Below are positions 33,758-42,791 of a stretch of DNA of 64,000 bases, in pieces. Where the stretch lies: NCBI RefSeq assembly GCF_039134705.1, contig NZ_CP146256.1:4402001-4466000 (forward strand). The letters run 5' to 3'. The DNA comes from Kineothrix sp. IPX-CK. GTDB taxonomy: Bacteria > Bacillota > Clostridia > Lachnospirales > Lachnospiraceae. The position numbers were made by a program, and so were the translations under genes. Numbering within the stretch: the stretch's first letter is position 1; each line of letters begins with the position of its first letter. Under the pieces are notes generated by a model. That model saw nothing but the letters and a program-made list of their open reading frames with translations. It did no database searches and was not told the origin of the DNA.

Positions 33758-33959
33758 GAGAAGGTATTTCTTTCTTATGGGGTATAGCAAAAAACTATAT
33801 AATGTATTGGGGGGGTTACAAGTAGTATAATAGCATAGCCTACATTATGCGTAAATACCAAGGATTCACAAATATTACAAAAACAAAGTCGCATTTTTGT
33901 ATATTTTCCACAATGGCATCGTTTCCTCACACTTCTCCGCCCCATTTCGTACATTTTTA

Positions 33960-35801
33960 CTATTCTGCGGTAAGTTCCTCTGCTACAGAAGTCTGTATAT
34001 GAAACAGCGCTTCGAACTCATCTCTGGAAATCTTCTCCTTTTCCAAAAGCAGATCTGCACACTTATGGAGAACACTCAGATTCTCCACAATAATCGCCTT
34101 CGCCTTCTGATAACAGCTGATGATGATTTCCTTTACTTCTTTGTCGATTTCACCTGAAACAAGCTCACTATGATTCTTCGCATGTGCCAGATCCCGCCCG
34201 ATAAATACTTCGTCATCGTCGTCGTCATAATTTATTACGCCGATATTGTCCGACATGCCGTATCGGGTCACCATTTTTCTCGCGACCTTAGTGGCCTTTT
34301 TAATATCGCTGGAAGCTCCCGTAGTAATATCATCGAAAATAATCTCTTCAGCTATCCGGCCGCCCAGGGATACCATAATATCCTGCATCATTTTTCCTTT
34401 GGTCAGGAACATCTCGTCTTTTTCCGGCAAAGGCATTGTGTAGCCGGCCGCGCCTAAGCCTGTAGGGATGATGGATACCGTGTATACCGGTCCCACATCC
34501 GGAAGTACATGGAATAAAATCGCATGGCCCGCCTCGTGATATGCGGTAATCCTTTTCTCTTTATCCGAAATGACACGGCTTCGTTTCTCCGAGCCGATGC
34601 CCACCTTAATAAAGGATTTCTTAATGTCGTCCTGCTTTACGAAAGCACGGTTATCCATCGCCGCATTGATAGCCGCCTCGTTCATAAGGTTTTCCAGATC
34701 CGCACCGGTAAAACCTGCCGTAGTCTGCGCGATCTGCTCCAGATTGACGTCCTCGGAAAGAGGCTTGTTTTTGGAATGTACCTTTAAGATCTCATTTCTT
34801 CCCTTCACATCGGGTGGGCTTACCGTAATCTTTCTATCGAAACGTCCGGGTCTTAAAATAGCCGGATCTAGAATATCTACGCGGTTTGTGGCCGCCATGA
34901 CAATAATACCTTCATTGGCGCCAAAGCCGTCCATTTCCACCAGCAGCTGATTGAGTGTCTGCTCCCTTTCATCATGACCGCCGCCCATACCGGTACCGCG
35001 TCGTCTCGCTACGGCATCGATTTCATCGATAAATACGATACATGGAGAATGCTTCTTAGCATCCGCGAACAAGTCACGCACTCTGGAAGCACCTACACCG
35101 ACGAACATTTCTACGAAGTCAGAACCCGAAATGCTGAAAAACGGCACGTTAGCTTCTCCTGCAATAGCTTTTGCAAGCAAGGTCTTACCGGTTCCCGGAG
35201 CACCCTCCAATAGCACGCCCTTGGGAATCCTTGCTCCTACCTTTGTGAACTTGCCCGGCTCCTTTAAGAAATTAATGATTTCTTCCAGCTCTTCTTTCTC
35301 CTCCTGAAGCCCGGCCACATCCTTAAGCGTGACCTTACTGTCCATAGAAAGTCTGGCGCGGCTCTTTCCGAAATTCATCATCTTGCCGCCGCTGCCGCTG
35401 TTAGCGTTCTGCGCGTTCATCATGACAAAAAAGAAAACACCCACTACCAGCACGAGCAGCAGAGGGAACATACTCGTCATAAACCAATTTTCCCTCGGAA
35501 TATCCTTCACCTCCGGGTCCAGCCCATAGGATACCAGTTCTTTTTCTATTTCATTTACGTCCGTAGCGTATAACGTCTTTTCCTCTCCGCTGTTAAGCGC
35601 AACTCTGACAATTCCGGTAGGAGTTTCCTTATTAGGCTGAATCACCGCCTCAAGCACCGATCCCGCTTCCAAATCCTTTGTCATCTCTCCTCTGGTATAA
35701 TCGGTCTCTTGTCCGTTCAAACTTCTGAACATCCATGCCGCGAGGAAGAGAAGACTTAAGATAACTAAAAAATACGTATTTAAATTCTTCTTATTATTCA
35801 A
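33960..35801 (-). CDS. ftsH: ATP-dependent zinc metalloprotease FtsH
   Basis: About 613 residues. Two membrane segments flank a small external domain ([16 protein letters not shown] and [18 protein letters not shown]). The AAA domain has [18 protein letters not shown] and a second region of homology GRFDRKI. The protease motif is HEAGH. FtsH degrades misfolded and regulatory membrane proteins. Start chosen at a TTG six bases after AGGAGG, giving [11 protein letters not shown]; the frame is open to an ATG at 35852 with a poor site. Last gene of the tilS-hpt-ftsH run. Confidence 0.95.
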   Translation of the reverse strand: MNNKKNLNTYFLVILSLLFLAAWMFRSLNGQETDYTRGEMTKDLEAGSVLEAVIQPNKETPTGIVRVALNSGEEKTLYATDVNEIEKELVSYGLDPEVKDIPRENWFMTSMFPLLLVLVVGVFFFVMMNAQNANSGSGGKMMNFGKSRARLSMDSKVTLKDVAGLQEEKEELEEIINFLKEPGKFTKVGARIPKGVLLEGAPGTGKTLLAKAIAGEANVPFFSISGSDFVEMFVGVGASRVRDLFADAKKHSPCIVFIDEIDAVARRRGTGMGGGHDEREQTLNQLLVEMDGFGANEGIIVMAATNRVDILDPAILRPGRFDRKITVSPPDVKGRNEILKVHSKNKPLSEDVNLEQIAQTTAGFTGADLENLMNEAAINAAMDNRAFVKQDDIKKSFIKVGIGSEKRSRVISDKEKRITAYHEAGHAILFHVLPDVGPVYTVSIIPTGLGAAGYTMPLPEKDEMFLTKGKMMQDIMVSLGGRIAEEIIFDDITTGASSDIKKATKVARKMVTRYGMSDNIGVINYDDDDDEVFIGRDLAHAKNHSELVSGEIDKEVKEIIISCYQKAKAIIVENLSVLHKCADLLLEKEKISRDEFEALFHIQTSVAEELTAE

Positions 35802-35874
35802 AATCAACCTCCTGTCCGCATCCGTCCGCCTATCCGGCATGCCCGTTTTCATGCGAACATTTATAAACTATATG

Positions 35875-36417
35875 TTAATCTATTACTTCTTCATCTTCAA
35901 ACTCCACAACGCCGATATATGGAAGATTCCTATATCTCTGGTCATAATCCAGACCATAGCCCACTACGAATTCATCGGGAATCTGGAAACAGGTATAATC
36001 CACATGAACATCCACGACCCTCCGCTCCGGCTTGTCTAACAGCGTACAGAGCTTCAGGCTCTTAGGACCTCTGTCCCTGAGCATCTCAAGCAGATAGCTG
36101 AGCGTTCTGCCCGAATCGATAATATCCTCCACCACGAGCACATCCTTGTCCTTCAGGGGCTCGTCCAAATCCTTCACAATTCTGACGACACCGCTGGATT
36201 TCGTCTCACTTCCGTAGCTGGATACGGACATGAAGTCCAAAGATACGGGAACAGTGATCCTCTTGGCTAATTCACACATGAAGAAGCTGCCGCCCTTCAA
36301 AACGCAAACAAGGTGAACCTGCTTTCCTTCATAATCCCTGCTGATCTGCTCGCCAATTTCCTGGATTTTTTTATCTACCGCTTCCTCGGATAGCATAACT
36401 CTTACTTTCTCTGACAT
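35875..36417 (-). CDS. hpt: Hypoxanthine phosphoribosyltransferase
   Basis: A 180-residue purine salvage enzyme with the PRPP-binding motif VLVVEDIIDSGRTLSYLL, catalytic Asp within it, and FVVGYGLDYDQRYRNLPYIGVV at the purine pocket. It converts hypoxanthine or guanine to IMP/GMP. ATG with AAGAGGAGGACATTAA. In Firmicutes it forms a conserved tilS-hpt-ftsH order, which is kept here with a 58-base gap to tilS. Confidence 0.95.
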   Translation of the reverse strand: MSEKVRVMLSEEAVDKKIQEIGEQISRDYEGKQVHLVCVLKGGSFFMCELAKRITVPVSLDFMSVSSYGSETKSSGVVRIVKDLDEPLKDKDVLVVEDIIDSGRTLSYLLEMLRDRGPKSLKLCTLLDKPERRVVDVHVDYTCFQIPDEFVVGYGLDYDQRYRNLPYIGVVEFEDEEVID

Positions 36418-36475
36418 TTAATGTCCTCCTCTTAATAAATTGTATCTGCAATGTTACAGCGCGCCCCAACTGTCG

Positions 36476-37921
36476 CTATGAAGCCGAAGGCTGAACAGTG
36501 ACCTGCAAGATACATTTTGTATATTCTGTCACTTTATAATATTGACTGATGCGATGCCCCGGCACCCATAAGATATGACTGCCGTCCGCTAATACATAAA
36601 GTTCCCCTCTTTTGTTTTTCGGAATTTTTTCTCCTATCATATAATCTTTTAAAGTTTTTCTCGATAAACCTTCGTTAATGGTAAGATAATCTCCGGTTTC
36701 TCGCGTTCGAAACAGTAAAGACCTAGTTATTCTATCATAATCAAACCATTTCGTATATGATTTTTCGGGAATAATTTGAGTTTTTTCATGGGAAAATAAG
36801 GAAAATTCTACCATTCCAAGTCCTGGAACGAATATACATCCGGGAATGGAAACCGGCACAGCTTCTATCTCCTTTTGCCCCTGAGACAGACTTCTTTGGA
36901 GGTTTCCATCGAATAGTATCAGACGGTCATATTCCTTCATCGCCGTCAGCCCGTAAGGTAAAGATATCTGCTTGCTTCCCTGTTTATCCAGCAGCTTTCT
37001 TATTTCTTCTACATGGACAGATGTGATATCCTTTCTGCTTTCCGTAAGCTCCTCCAGAGCTTTTAACAGCACCTGCTTTTGCATAAAAGGCTCCTTCGAG
37101 GCGAGCCTGTCCGCCTGAAGTACGATTTTCAAAGGCTGCGTCCTGCAAGATTCATCCTCCTTAGCCAGACATTCGTTGTATACCTCTAGAGCCTGCTTTT
37201 TAATATATTCTTCTGTTTCCAGAAGCATATCGGCAGCTTCCCACATGTGCGCGGCCGCTCCGCTGCATATTTCCTTCTCCGCAAAAGGAAGAATATAATT
37301 GCGAATCCGGTTTCTTGTATAAGTATCTTCCAAGTTCGTATGGTCTATGCAAAAGGAAACTTGATTTTCATTCAAGTATTCCTCAATTTCTTCCCTCTCC
37401 AAACACAATAAAGGACGAATGATATTTCCTCTCACCGGTTTTATTCCGCTTACTCCTGAAAGGCCCGTTCCGCGAAATAAGTGAAACAGCATCGTTTCTA
37501 CTCTATCGCCCGCATTGTGCGCAACAGCAATTTTGCCGCTCATAGTTTCGTTTTTTACATTTTCTTCCAGAATATGTGCAAAGGCTCTATAACGCACCAT
37601 GCGTCCGGCTTCTTCCTCCGAAAGCTTTTCGTCTTTCGCAAGCTCCTTCACATCCTCTTCGATGAGAAAAAACGGCAGGTTCCGCTCTTTACACAACTCT
37701 TCCACATATGCTGCATCCCTTTTTCCCTCTTCGCGTATGCCATGGTTCACATGTACGACGATAAGCTTCAAGGGCATCTCCTTCGCCAATTCACAAAGCA
37801 TCAGCAAAAGGCATACGGAATCAGCGCCGCCCGATACCCCCAGAACAACGGTATCACCCGACACTATCATCCGATATTTTTCTATATATGCTTTTACCTT
37901 CGAAAAAATTCTTTCGTTCAT
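36476..37921 (-). CDS. tilS: tRNA(Ile)-lysidine synthase
   Basis: A 481-residue enzyme with the ATP-pyrophosphatase loop GVSGGADSVCLLLML near residue 28, HVNHGIRE, and the catalytic domain motif VAHNAGDRVETMLFHLFRG, plus C-terminal TilS domain (YMIGEKIPKNKRGELYVLADGSHILWVPGHRIS). It modifies C34 of tRNA-Ile(CAU) so it reads AUA, and is essential. ATG after AAAAGGAATCCA. Confidence 0.95.
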   Translation of the reverse strand: MNERIFSKVKAYIEKYRMIVSGDTVVLGVSGGADSVCLLLMLCELAKEMPLKLIVVHVNHGIREEGKRDAAYVEELCKERNLPFFLIEEDVKELAKDEKLSEEEAGRMVRYRAFAHILEENVKNETMSGKIAVAHNAGDRVETMLFHLFRGTGLSGVSGIKPVRGNIIRPLLCLEREEIEEYLNENQVSFCIDHTNLEDTYTRNRIRNYILPFAEKEICSGAAAHMWEAADMLLETEEYIKKQALEVYNECLAKEDESCRTQPLKIVLQADRLASKEPFMQKQVLLKALEELTESRKDITSVHVEEIRKLLDKQGSKQISLPYGLTAMKEYDRLILFDGNLQRSLSQGQKEIEAVPVSIPGCIFVPGLGMVEFSLFSHEKTQIIPEKSYTKWFDYDRITRSLLFRTRETGDYLTINEGLSRKTLKDYMIGEKIPKNKRGELYVLADGSHILWVPGHRISQYYKVTEYTKCILQVTVQPSAS

Positions 37922-38045
37922 TGGATTCCTTTTACGCAGATATAAATTAGGGTATTCTATACACCAAATTCCACATTTTAGTCTTATTATCTATATTAGT
38001 CAATTTAACGAAAAAAATCAATGCTTATATAACCCCACCCAGCCA

Positions 38046-38182
38046 TTGTTACTGTTCACTCCGTTCACAGTAACTCATGATTTCCGCATTTAAATTCGCT
38101 TCGCGAAGCGGAAATCATCTCTCGAATCACGTTCTTACGCAGCTTAACAGCGAGTGTTAAGCTGCTGTGTGAACAGTAACCA
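38046..38182. repeat. Cluster of palindromes between spoIIE-like gene and tilS (REP-like)
   Basis: Within 137 bases: GTTACTGTTCAC ... GTTCACAGTAAC, GATTTCCGC ... GCGGAAATC with inner CGCTTCGCGAAGCG, and GCAGCTTAACA ... TGTTAAGCTGC; the right edge is GTGAACAGTAAC. The outer motif recurs as the palindrome GTTACTGTGAACAGTAAC at 48054-48071. The whole can fold into a branched structure. The rest of the gap, to the tilS start, shows nothing. Confidence 0.7.
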
Positions 38183-38186
38183 GCCA

Positions 38187-39386
38187 TCAACAATTCTCCC
38201 ATATCCCTGTCACCATCACTGTCATATCGTCCCGAATCCTTCCTTTGCTTTGATGCAGACAAAAGTTCAGTATATAATTTGCCATTTCTCCCGGGTTTTT
38301 TAACGCGGCCTTTCCGATGACCTCAGGTAAAATATCTTCGCCGATTCCCTGTGCGAGCGCATCCGTTATGCCGTCCGAGAGCATGATGATATAATCTCCG
38401 TCCACCAGTCTGCGCCTCGTCGTCTCCATATCCATTTCATAGAAAACTCCAAGCGGAAGATTTCTCGCCGATATTTGGTCCACCAAGTGTTCCCTTTTGA
38501 TATAAGAAGGTGCAGAGCCTATCTTGATGAATTCACATACGCCAGTATATAAGTCGATCTGACACAAATCCAGTGTGGACATATTCTGTGCCTCGCCTAC
38601 CGCGATAAGGGAACCGTTGATCATCTGCACAGCAGTCTCCTTGCAAAATCCAGCCTCTAAAAATTTCTCAATTAAATCCACTACAAATTCGCTGTCCTTG
38701 CATGCTTTTTCGCCGGACCCCATTCCGTCAGACAGAATTGCGGTCAGGCTTCCTTCCTTTTCCTCTACAAAGGCGTAATTATCTCCGGATACGCTCTCCG
38801 TCTCCTTTACCGCCTTCGCCACTCCGGTAAGCACATGGAACTTCGGTTCATCCATATATTGATAGCTGTCCCATTCCTTTCCCACGAAAATAGAACAGTT
38901 TTTTGCCGGCATAAGCCGACAGTTTAACAGTACGGACAGAAGGTTTCCCACCTCGTCCACGCCGGGAGCCGTTCCTTTCAGGGCACGCATGACAATGTTC
39001 AGTTCCTTGCGCCCATCCTCCTTTTCCAGCATACAAATATCCTTTAACAGCACATCTTCTTCTTTCAGTGCATGAGCCAGTTGCTTGATCTTACGATCGC
39101 TTATATGTACCGGCTTGTAAGCCTCTTCTGCCACTTGCGTCATAATCTGAGCCATTTCATTTAAATGATCCGCCATCAGATCGCGGTTTTCCACAAGCCT
39201 CCTTTTCCACAAGAACTCCTGCCTGTCATCTACCAGTGCCTGCTCGTCCTCTTCCTCTTTTTGCATATCGGTAAATGTATTCGCCAAATCCCGAAAAGAA
39301 TCTGCATACATTAAAAGTTTCCTTTTTCCATATTCCGGCAATACGCTGTCAAAGGGCGCCTCCCCGTTCACAAGCTGTTTCTTCAC
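38187..39386 (-). CDS. SpoIIE-like PP2C serine phosphatase without membrane domain
   Basis: About 399 residues: a regulatory region (residues 1-170) and a PP2C phosphatase domain with LTAILSDGMGSGEKA, YIIMLSDGITDAL and RDDMTVMV metal-binding Asp residues. It matches the C-terminal half of stage II sporulation protein E, which activates sigma F in the forespore. The ten-helix membrane domain (about 320 residues in B. subtilis) is absent, and there is no room for it upstream: the next gene's terminator is within 170 bases. Start chosen at a GTG after GGAGGGATGCGGA; a GTG nine codons earlier is possible. Position next to divIC and tilS is that of spoIIE. Confidence 0.85.
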   Translation of the reverse strand: MKKQLVNGEAPFDSVLPEYGKRKLLMYADSFRDLANTFTDMQKEEEDEQALVDDRQEFLWKRRLVENRDLMADHLNEMAQIMTQVAEEAYKPVHISDRKIKQLAHALKEEDVLLKDICMLEKEDGRKELNIVMRALKGTAPGVDEVGNLLSVLLNCRLMPAKNCSIFVGKEWDSYQYMDEPKFHVLTGVAKAVKETESVSGDNYAFVEEKEGSLTAILSDGMGSGEKACKDSEFVVDLIEKFLEAGFCKETAVQMINGSLIAVGEAQNMSTLDLCQIDLYTGVCEFIKIGSAPSYIKREHLVDQISARNLPLGVFYEMDMETTRRRLVDGDYIIMLSDGITDALAQGIGEDILPEVIGKAALKNPGEMANYILNFCLHQSKGRIRDDMTVMVTGIWENC

Positions 39387-39550
39387 TCCGCATCCCTCCA
39401 CTATAATCTTCACCTGCCGCCTTCAAACCCGGACGCCAGTACAAACTGCCGTGTGAAACTTTCACACTACTCTTGTAAGGGAATATTATACAAGATGTGC
39501 TTTGCCGTATTTGTCAAAACCGGGGCAGGAATCTGATTTTTATTGCGACA

Positions 39551-39590
39551 AAAAATGCAGATACCGCTAAATCCGGTTACCTGCATTTAT
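39551..39590 (-). terminator. Terminator between divIC-like and spoIIE-like genes
   Basis: Minus strand AAATGCAGGTAACCG, loop, CGGTATCTGCATTTTTTG. A near-perfect stem with T run. The spoIIE-like gene therefore probably has its own promoter in 39387-39550. Confidence 0.8.
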
Positions 39591-39626
39591 TATAAGCGTT
39601 CTTTATTCATTATGAGTGTTTTTTAC

Positions 39627-39932
39627 TTATTCATCATCCTTAAAAATAATCTCGCCTTCGTGTACAAGGCCAAGTTTATCCTTTGCCACTTCCTCTATGT
39701 ACTTTTTGGTCTGGGTATATTTCTCGTATTCAGCAATTTCCTCAGTCCGCTTCTGCTCATCGGCAAGCTGCTCGGTAAGCACCTGCTCCCTCACCTCGTA
39801 TATGGCAATCTTCTGTTTCAGCTCAATGCTGTTTATAGCTACCACAACCAGCATCATAACGACTACCGTTGTAACCAGAAACATGCCGAACTTATTCTGA
39901 TTTCTCTTACGGTAAGCTGCCCGTCTCGCCAT
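39627..39932 (-). CDS. DivIC/FtsB-like septum protein
   Basis: About 101 residues: basic N-terminus RRAAYRKRNQNKF, one membrane helix GMFLVTTVVVMMLVVVAI, then a leucine-zipper coiled coil IELKQKIAIYEVREQVLTEQLADEQKRTEEIAEYEKY and an acidic tail. It joins FtsL/DivIB in cell division. Start chosen at the ATG preceded by GGCAGGGAGGCTATT. Its place between yabQ and spoIIE is the usual one. Confidence 0.88.
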   Translation of the reverse strand: MARRAAYRKRNQNKFGMFLVTTVVVMMLVVVAINSIELKQKIAIYEVREQVLTEQLADEQKRTEEIAEYEKYTQTKKYIEEVAKDKLGLVHEGEIIFKDDE

Positions 39933-40024
39933 AATAGCCTCCCTGCCTTTCTTCTCCGACTGCAAACCTCAAGATGAGTGTGTTTTACTCAAGATAAGTA
40001 TCCTGCTTATTGCGTATAAACGCC

Positions 40025-40513
40025 TTAATGTTTACATAATGTTATTTTAAGCATTTTTATGCAAACCGTCAACTTATTTTTTGTATATTTTACCAGTTTA
40101 CGCTTCTTTCTAAGCAAAACCACACTGAATTTCTTTATTTTTTTTAACAGCCAAACTATCGGTCTAAATATAAAACCGAATATTTTCCTAACCACATATA
40201 TCTCTTTTTCTATGCAGACAGATATAATTTTTACGAAATGATCACCGATGATTTTTTTATATATGAGCATTCCCATAGCCGCTCCGAAAACCGCAAACCA
40301 CCTGAGTATACCGTTATTCTCTTCATATAGCATATAAAACACTGCGATAGCGCAGGCTACCCAGAATACAAAGTCCTCCAGGGACACAAAAAAAGGTCTG
40401 TGCCGAAAAAGTCTCCGCCAAATGAGCAGAAAATCGTATACAAAGGTAATGAAGATTCCCATTAAAATAGAACTGAGCAGAAAGTACACCTCGTTTATAA
40501 TGTCCTGACTCAT
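40025..40513 (-). CDS. yabQ: Spore cortex biosynthesis protein YabQ
   Basis: A 162-residue membrane protein with three to four helices (YFLLSSILMGIFITFVYDFLLIWRR at the start, then FWVACAIAVFYMLY) and a very basic C-terminal tail. Matches YabQ, needed for cortex formation during sporulation. It lies 7 bases after yabP, in the standard yabP-yabQ pair. ATG follows AGGTGAGGC. Confidence 0.88.
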   Translation of the reverse strand: MSQDIINEVYFLLSSILMGIFITFVYDFLLIWRRLFRHRPFFVSLEDFVFWVACAIAVFYMLYEENNGILRWFAVFGAAMGMLIYKKIIGDHFVKIISVCIEKEIYVVRKIFGFIFRPIVWLLKKIKKFSVVLLRKKRKLVKYTKNKLTVCIKMLKITLCKH

Positions 40514-40520
40514 GCCTCAC

Positions 40521-40811
40521 CTATTTAAACAGCCTTGAAAAAAGGGATTCTCCCTTGCCGCCGTAACCCGTTACCTCCGAATAGGTTAAGCTGTCAATCT
40601 TACCATCGATATCCACCTCTCCCTTATCCAGCGTCAGCCGGCTGACATGCAGATCCCCGCCCTTGATCATCAGCATCCCCTGGTCGGTCTCCAAAAGTAC
40701 CTCTTTGATATCGAAGGACAGCACGTCGCTTACGCCACTGATAGTACATGTCCTCCTATTTGTAAGCATCAATTTATGTGTACGCTGCTTCGCAGTATTT
40801 AAATCCTCCAT
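40521..40811 (-). CDS. yabP: Sporulation protein YabP
   Basis: About 96 residues of the YabP/YqfC fold: RRTCTISGVSDVLSFDIKEVLLETDQGMLMIKGGDLHVSRLTLDKGEVDIDGKIDSLTYSE, ending SLFSRLFK. Acts in spore assembly; made in the mother cell. Start chosen at the ATG preceded by GAGGGGGTTTCTT. Confidence 0.9.
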   Translation of the reverse strand: MEDLNTAKQRTHKLMLTNRRTCTISGVSDVLSFDIKEVLLETDQGMLMIKGGDLHVSRLTLDKGEVDIDGKIDSLTYSEVTGYGGKGESLFSRLFK

Positions 40812-40916
40812 AAGAAACCCCCTCATATGTGAGTTCCTGAAATTATCAGGCAATGTACTTTACCGCCTTAGAATTTCTTCTCACAGTTCTCTTATAGATT
40901 ATATGAGAGGCTCTTT

Positions 40917-41156
40917 TTAAATATACCGAAACAATTCCTTCGCTTCATCTTTTTTCACGGTTTCCTGTACGTCCAGCACTTCCACCTTTACATCCTTGTT
41001 GCCGAACTGAATCGTAATGACATCCCCTTGCTTCACATTGGAGGAGGCCTTTGCCGGCCTGTCGTTGATCAGCACCCTTCCGGCATCACACGCTTCGTTC
41101 GCTACTGTACGCCTCTTGATAAGGCGCGAAACCTTTAAATATTTATCCAGACGCAT
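40917..41156 (-). CDS. rqcP: S4-domain RNA-binding protein RqcP (YlmH/HslR-like)
   Basis: A 79-residue single S4 domain: MRLDKYLKVSRLIKRRTVANEACDAGRVLINDRPAKASSNVKQGDVITIQFGNKDVKVEVL. RqcP (YabO) helps ribosome quality control add alanine tails to stalled peptides. ATG after GGAGAATAAGCG. Its place beside yabP is conserved. Confidence 0.92.
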   Translation of the reverse strand: MRLDKYLKVSRLIKRRTVANEACDAGRVLINDRPAKASSNVKQGDVITIQFGNKDVKVEVLDVQETVKKDEAKELFRYI

Positions 41157-41185
41157 CGCTTATTCTCCTTTATTGTAGTATAGCG

Positions 41186-41530
41186 TTAGGTAATTGCGAA
41201 ACTCGTTACCTTCACCAATTTTATGTGCCATTTCATAACTTAGCTAAAACTTTCCACGGTGTGTTTGTTTTTGCCTCCTTTAGTGAGCGGCTTGTATTTT
41301 CTTAAGGAAACCGACGCTCTCAGGGAAAACGCCGCAAGGATGAGGCGTTTAGGCAGCGCGCACATGGAGGTGCTTTGCTGCCGACCCGTCCGCTTATGAC
41401 TGCTTCAAGGTTTCCTTTAAAAATACAGCCGCAAACGCCGGAGGAAAAAACAAATCCACCGTGAAAAGTTGTCGATAAATATAATCTGGCACATAAAATT
41501 TGCATAATATAATAGTTTCGCAAATGACTA
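41186..41530. repeat. 345-bp long inverted-repeat element flanked by 12-bp direct repeats
   Basis: Arms of about 115 bases: the left begins TTAGGTAATTGCGAAACT and includes AATTTTATGTGCCA and TTTCCACGGTG; the right, read in complement, begins TAGTCATTTGCGAAACT and includes AAATTTTATGTGCCA and TTTTCACGGTG. TGTAGTATAGCG occurs on both outer sides (41174-41185 and 41531-41542). No credible gene is inside. The 500-base gap between rqcP and hup holds this, a fragment of a dispersed repeat (41545-41613) and the hup terminator. Confidence 0.75.
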
Positions 41531-41544
41531 TGTAGTATAGCGAA

Positions 41545-41613
41545 ATCATTTCTATAGAGATTAGTGTCTCAAAAGTCCTTTTTACCAACTTTCACAGGCA
41601 ATAGGAACAAAAA
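41545..41613. repeat. Dispersed repeat segment related to the proS upstream repeat
   Basis: TTTCTATAGAGATTAGTGTC, then TCAAAAGTCCTTTTTACCAA and CAGGCAATA. It aligns with CCTACAGAGATTAGGATGTC, TCAAAATTCCTTTCTATCAA and CTGGCAATA at 53743-53805, roughly 70 percent identical over about 60 bases in the same orientation. No coding sense was found. Confidence 0.6.
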
Positions 41614-41639
41614 AGAGAACCTGTCTCCAGATTCTCTTA
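41608..41639 (-). terminator. Terminator of hup
   Basis: Minus strand AAGAGAATCTGGAGACAGGT then TCTCTTTTTTG: stem AGAGAA/TTCTCT with CTG/CAG extension, T run. 18 bases past the stop. Confidence 0.8.
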
Positions 41640-41656
41640 ACATTCAGCATTCGCTA

Positions 41657-41932
41657 TTATGCGTTAACACTATCCTTTAAAGCTTTTCCTGCTTTGAATT
41701 TAGGAGCCTTGGAAGCTGCAATTTTCATAACTTCGCCGCTCTGAGGATTTCTACCTTCTCTTGCTGCTCTCTTGGAAACTTCAAACGTACCGAAGCCTAC
41801 TAACTGCACTTTACCGTCTTTCTTTAATTCGTCTGCTACTACATCCGTAAAAGCCTTTAAAGCCTTCTCTGCGTCTTTTTTGGATAATCCAGCCTGATCA
41901 GCCATAGCTGCAACCAATTCTGTTTTGTTCAT
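41657..41932 (-). CDS. hup: DNA-binding protein HU
   Basis: A 91-residue histone-like protein: MNKTELVAAMADQAGLSKKDAEKALKAF, then VQLVGFGTFEVSKRAAREGRNPQSGEVMKIAASKAPKFKAGKAL. It bends and compacts DNA as a dimer. ATG after AGGAGGAGTTCATC. It lies between mazG and rqcP, as in other Clostridia. Confidence 0.96.
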   Translation of the reverse strand: MNKTELVAAMADQAGLSKKDAEKALKAFTDVVADELKKDGKVQLVGFGTFEVSKRAAREGRNPQSGEVMKIAASKAPKFKAGKALKDSVNA

Positions 41933-42124
41933 GATGAACTCCTCCTGTTATAATCAGTTTTCGTATTATTCTTCTTAGCAATCCCCTCTTGGAAACGCCT
42001 ATACATATTTATAGACGTTTTTCGCCGGTTTGTCAAGGGAAATCTAGCTTTTTTGCCCTATTTTTCAAGCTTTTTCCAGTGGTTCGTATTTATCTATAAG
42101 ATCTTCTATCCTATCGGTTAAAAT

Positions 42125-42781
42125 CTATTCCCCCGATGTGTTGAATTGCCTCGCTATATCACATATATTTATGAGCATATCACCGATTATTTTCTCCGCC
42201 TCGCCGCCTTCTTCCTCAGGGCGGCATTGTGCCATTTTTTTAACGGCCTCCTCCAATGCATTTACGCTTGAAGCATAAGTGTTTCCCGCTCCGTATAGCT
42301 TGTCCACCTTTTTCAACACCTTTGAAGCCCGCGTAAGCGCGGGGAGTTCCATAGGAATCTCACGTAACGGGGACTCTATCCACGTCCTGCCCTCTTTTTC
42401 TTTCTTCTTTATCTCATCCCAGCTGCTGCGGATGCTTTCCTCATCCTTCGTCCCGCTCTCTCCGAAGACGTGGGGATGTCTCCTTATCATCTTACGGCTT
42501 ATTTCATCAATGACATCCTCAAGCGCAAAGAGGTTTTCCTCCTTGGCTATCTGTGAATGCATTACTACCTGCAGGAGAATATCTCCTAATTCCTCCCGCA
42601 TATTTTCCACATCGCCGGTCTTATCATAAATACGGATGGAGGCAACGAGCTCCGCTGCCTCCTCCATCATACAAGGCTTTAAGCTTGCGTGGGTCTGCAC
42701 TCTATCCCAAGGGCATCCCTCTTCGCTTCTCAAAGTCTCCACTATCCGGATAAAATCTTCCATAGAATATTGTCTGTCCAT
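42125..42781 (-). CDS. mazG: Nucleoside triphosphate pyrophosphohydrolase MazG
   Basis: A 218-residue protein with one MazG domain: RSEEGCPWDRVQTHASLKPCMMEEAAELVASI and EELGDILLQVVMHSQIAKEE provide the EXXE...EXXD metal site. Hydrolyses noncanonical or excess NTPs. It is shorter than the two-domain B. subtilis protein and the second half (RASKVLKKVDKLYG) is a degenerate MazG-like helix bundle. ATG after GGGAGAAAT. Confidence 0.92.
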   Translation of the reverse strand: MDRQYSMEDFIRIVETLRSEEGCPWDRVQTHASLKPCMMEEAAELVASIRIYDKTGDVENMREELGDILLQVVMHSQIAKEENLFALEDVIDEISRKMIRRHPHVFGESGTKDEESIRSSWDEIKKKEKEGRTWIESPLREIPMELPALTRASKVLKKVDKLYGAGNTYASSVNALEEAVKKMAQCRPEEEGGEAEKIIGDMLINICDIARQFNTSGE

Positions 42782-42791
42782 ATTTCTCCCG

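Noticed and set aside
34170..34457. Short plus-strand frames opposite ftsH
   Set aside because: They mirror the conserved FtsH protease and AAA motifs and show no independent signals.
38046..38182. CRISPR array
   Set aside because: The palindromes differ from one another and are not evenly spaced with unique spacers; no cas gene is present anywhere in the window.
41320..41588. Two minus-strand short frames before hup
   Set aside because: They run through the long inverted repeat, overlap each other in different frames and have no ribosome sites.
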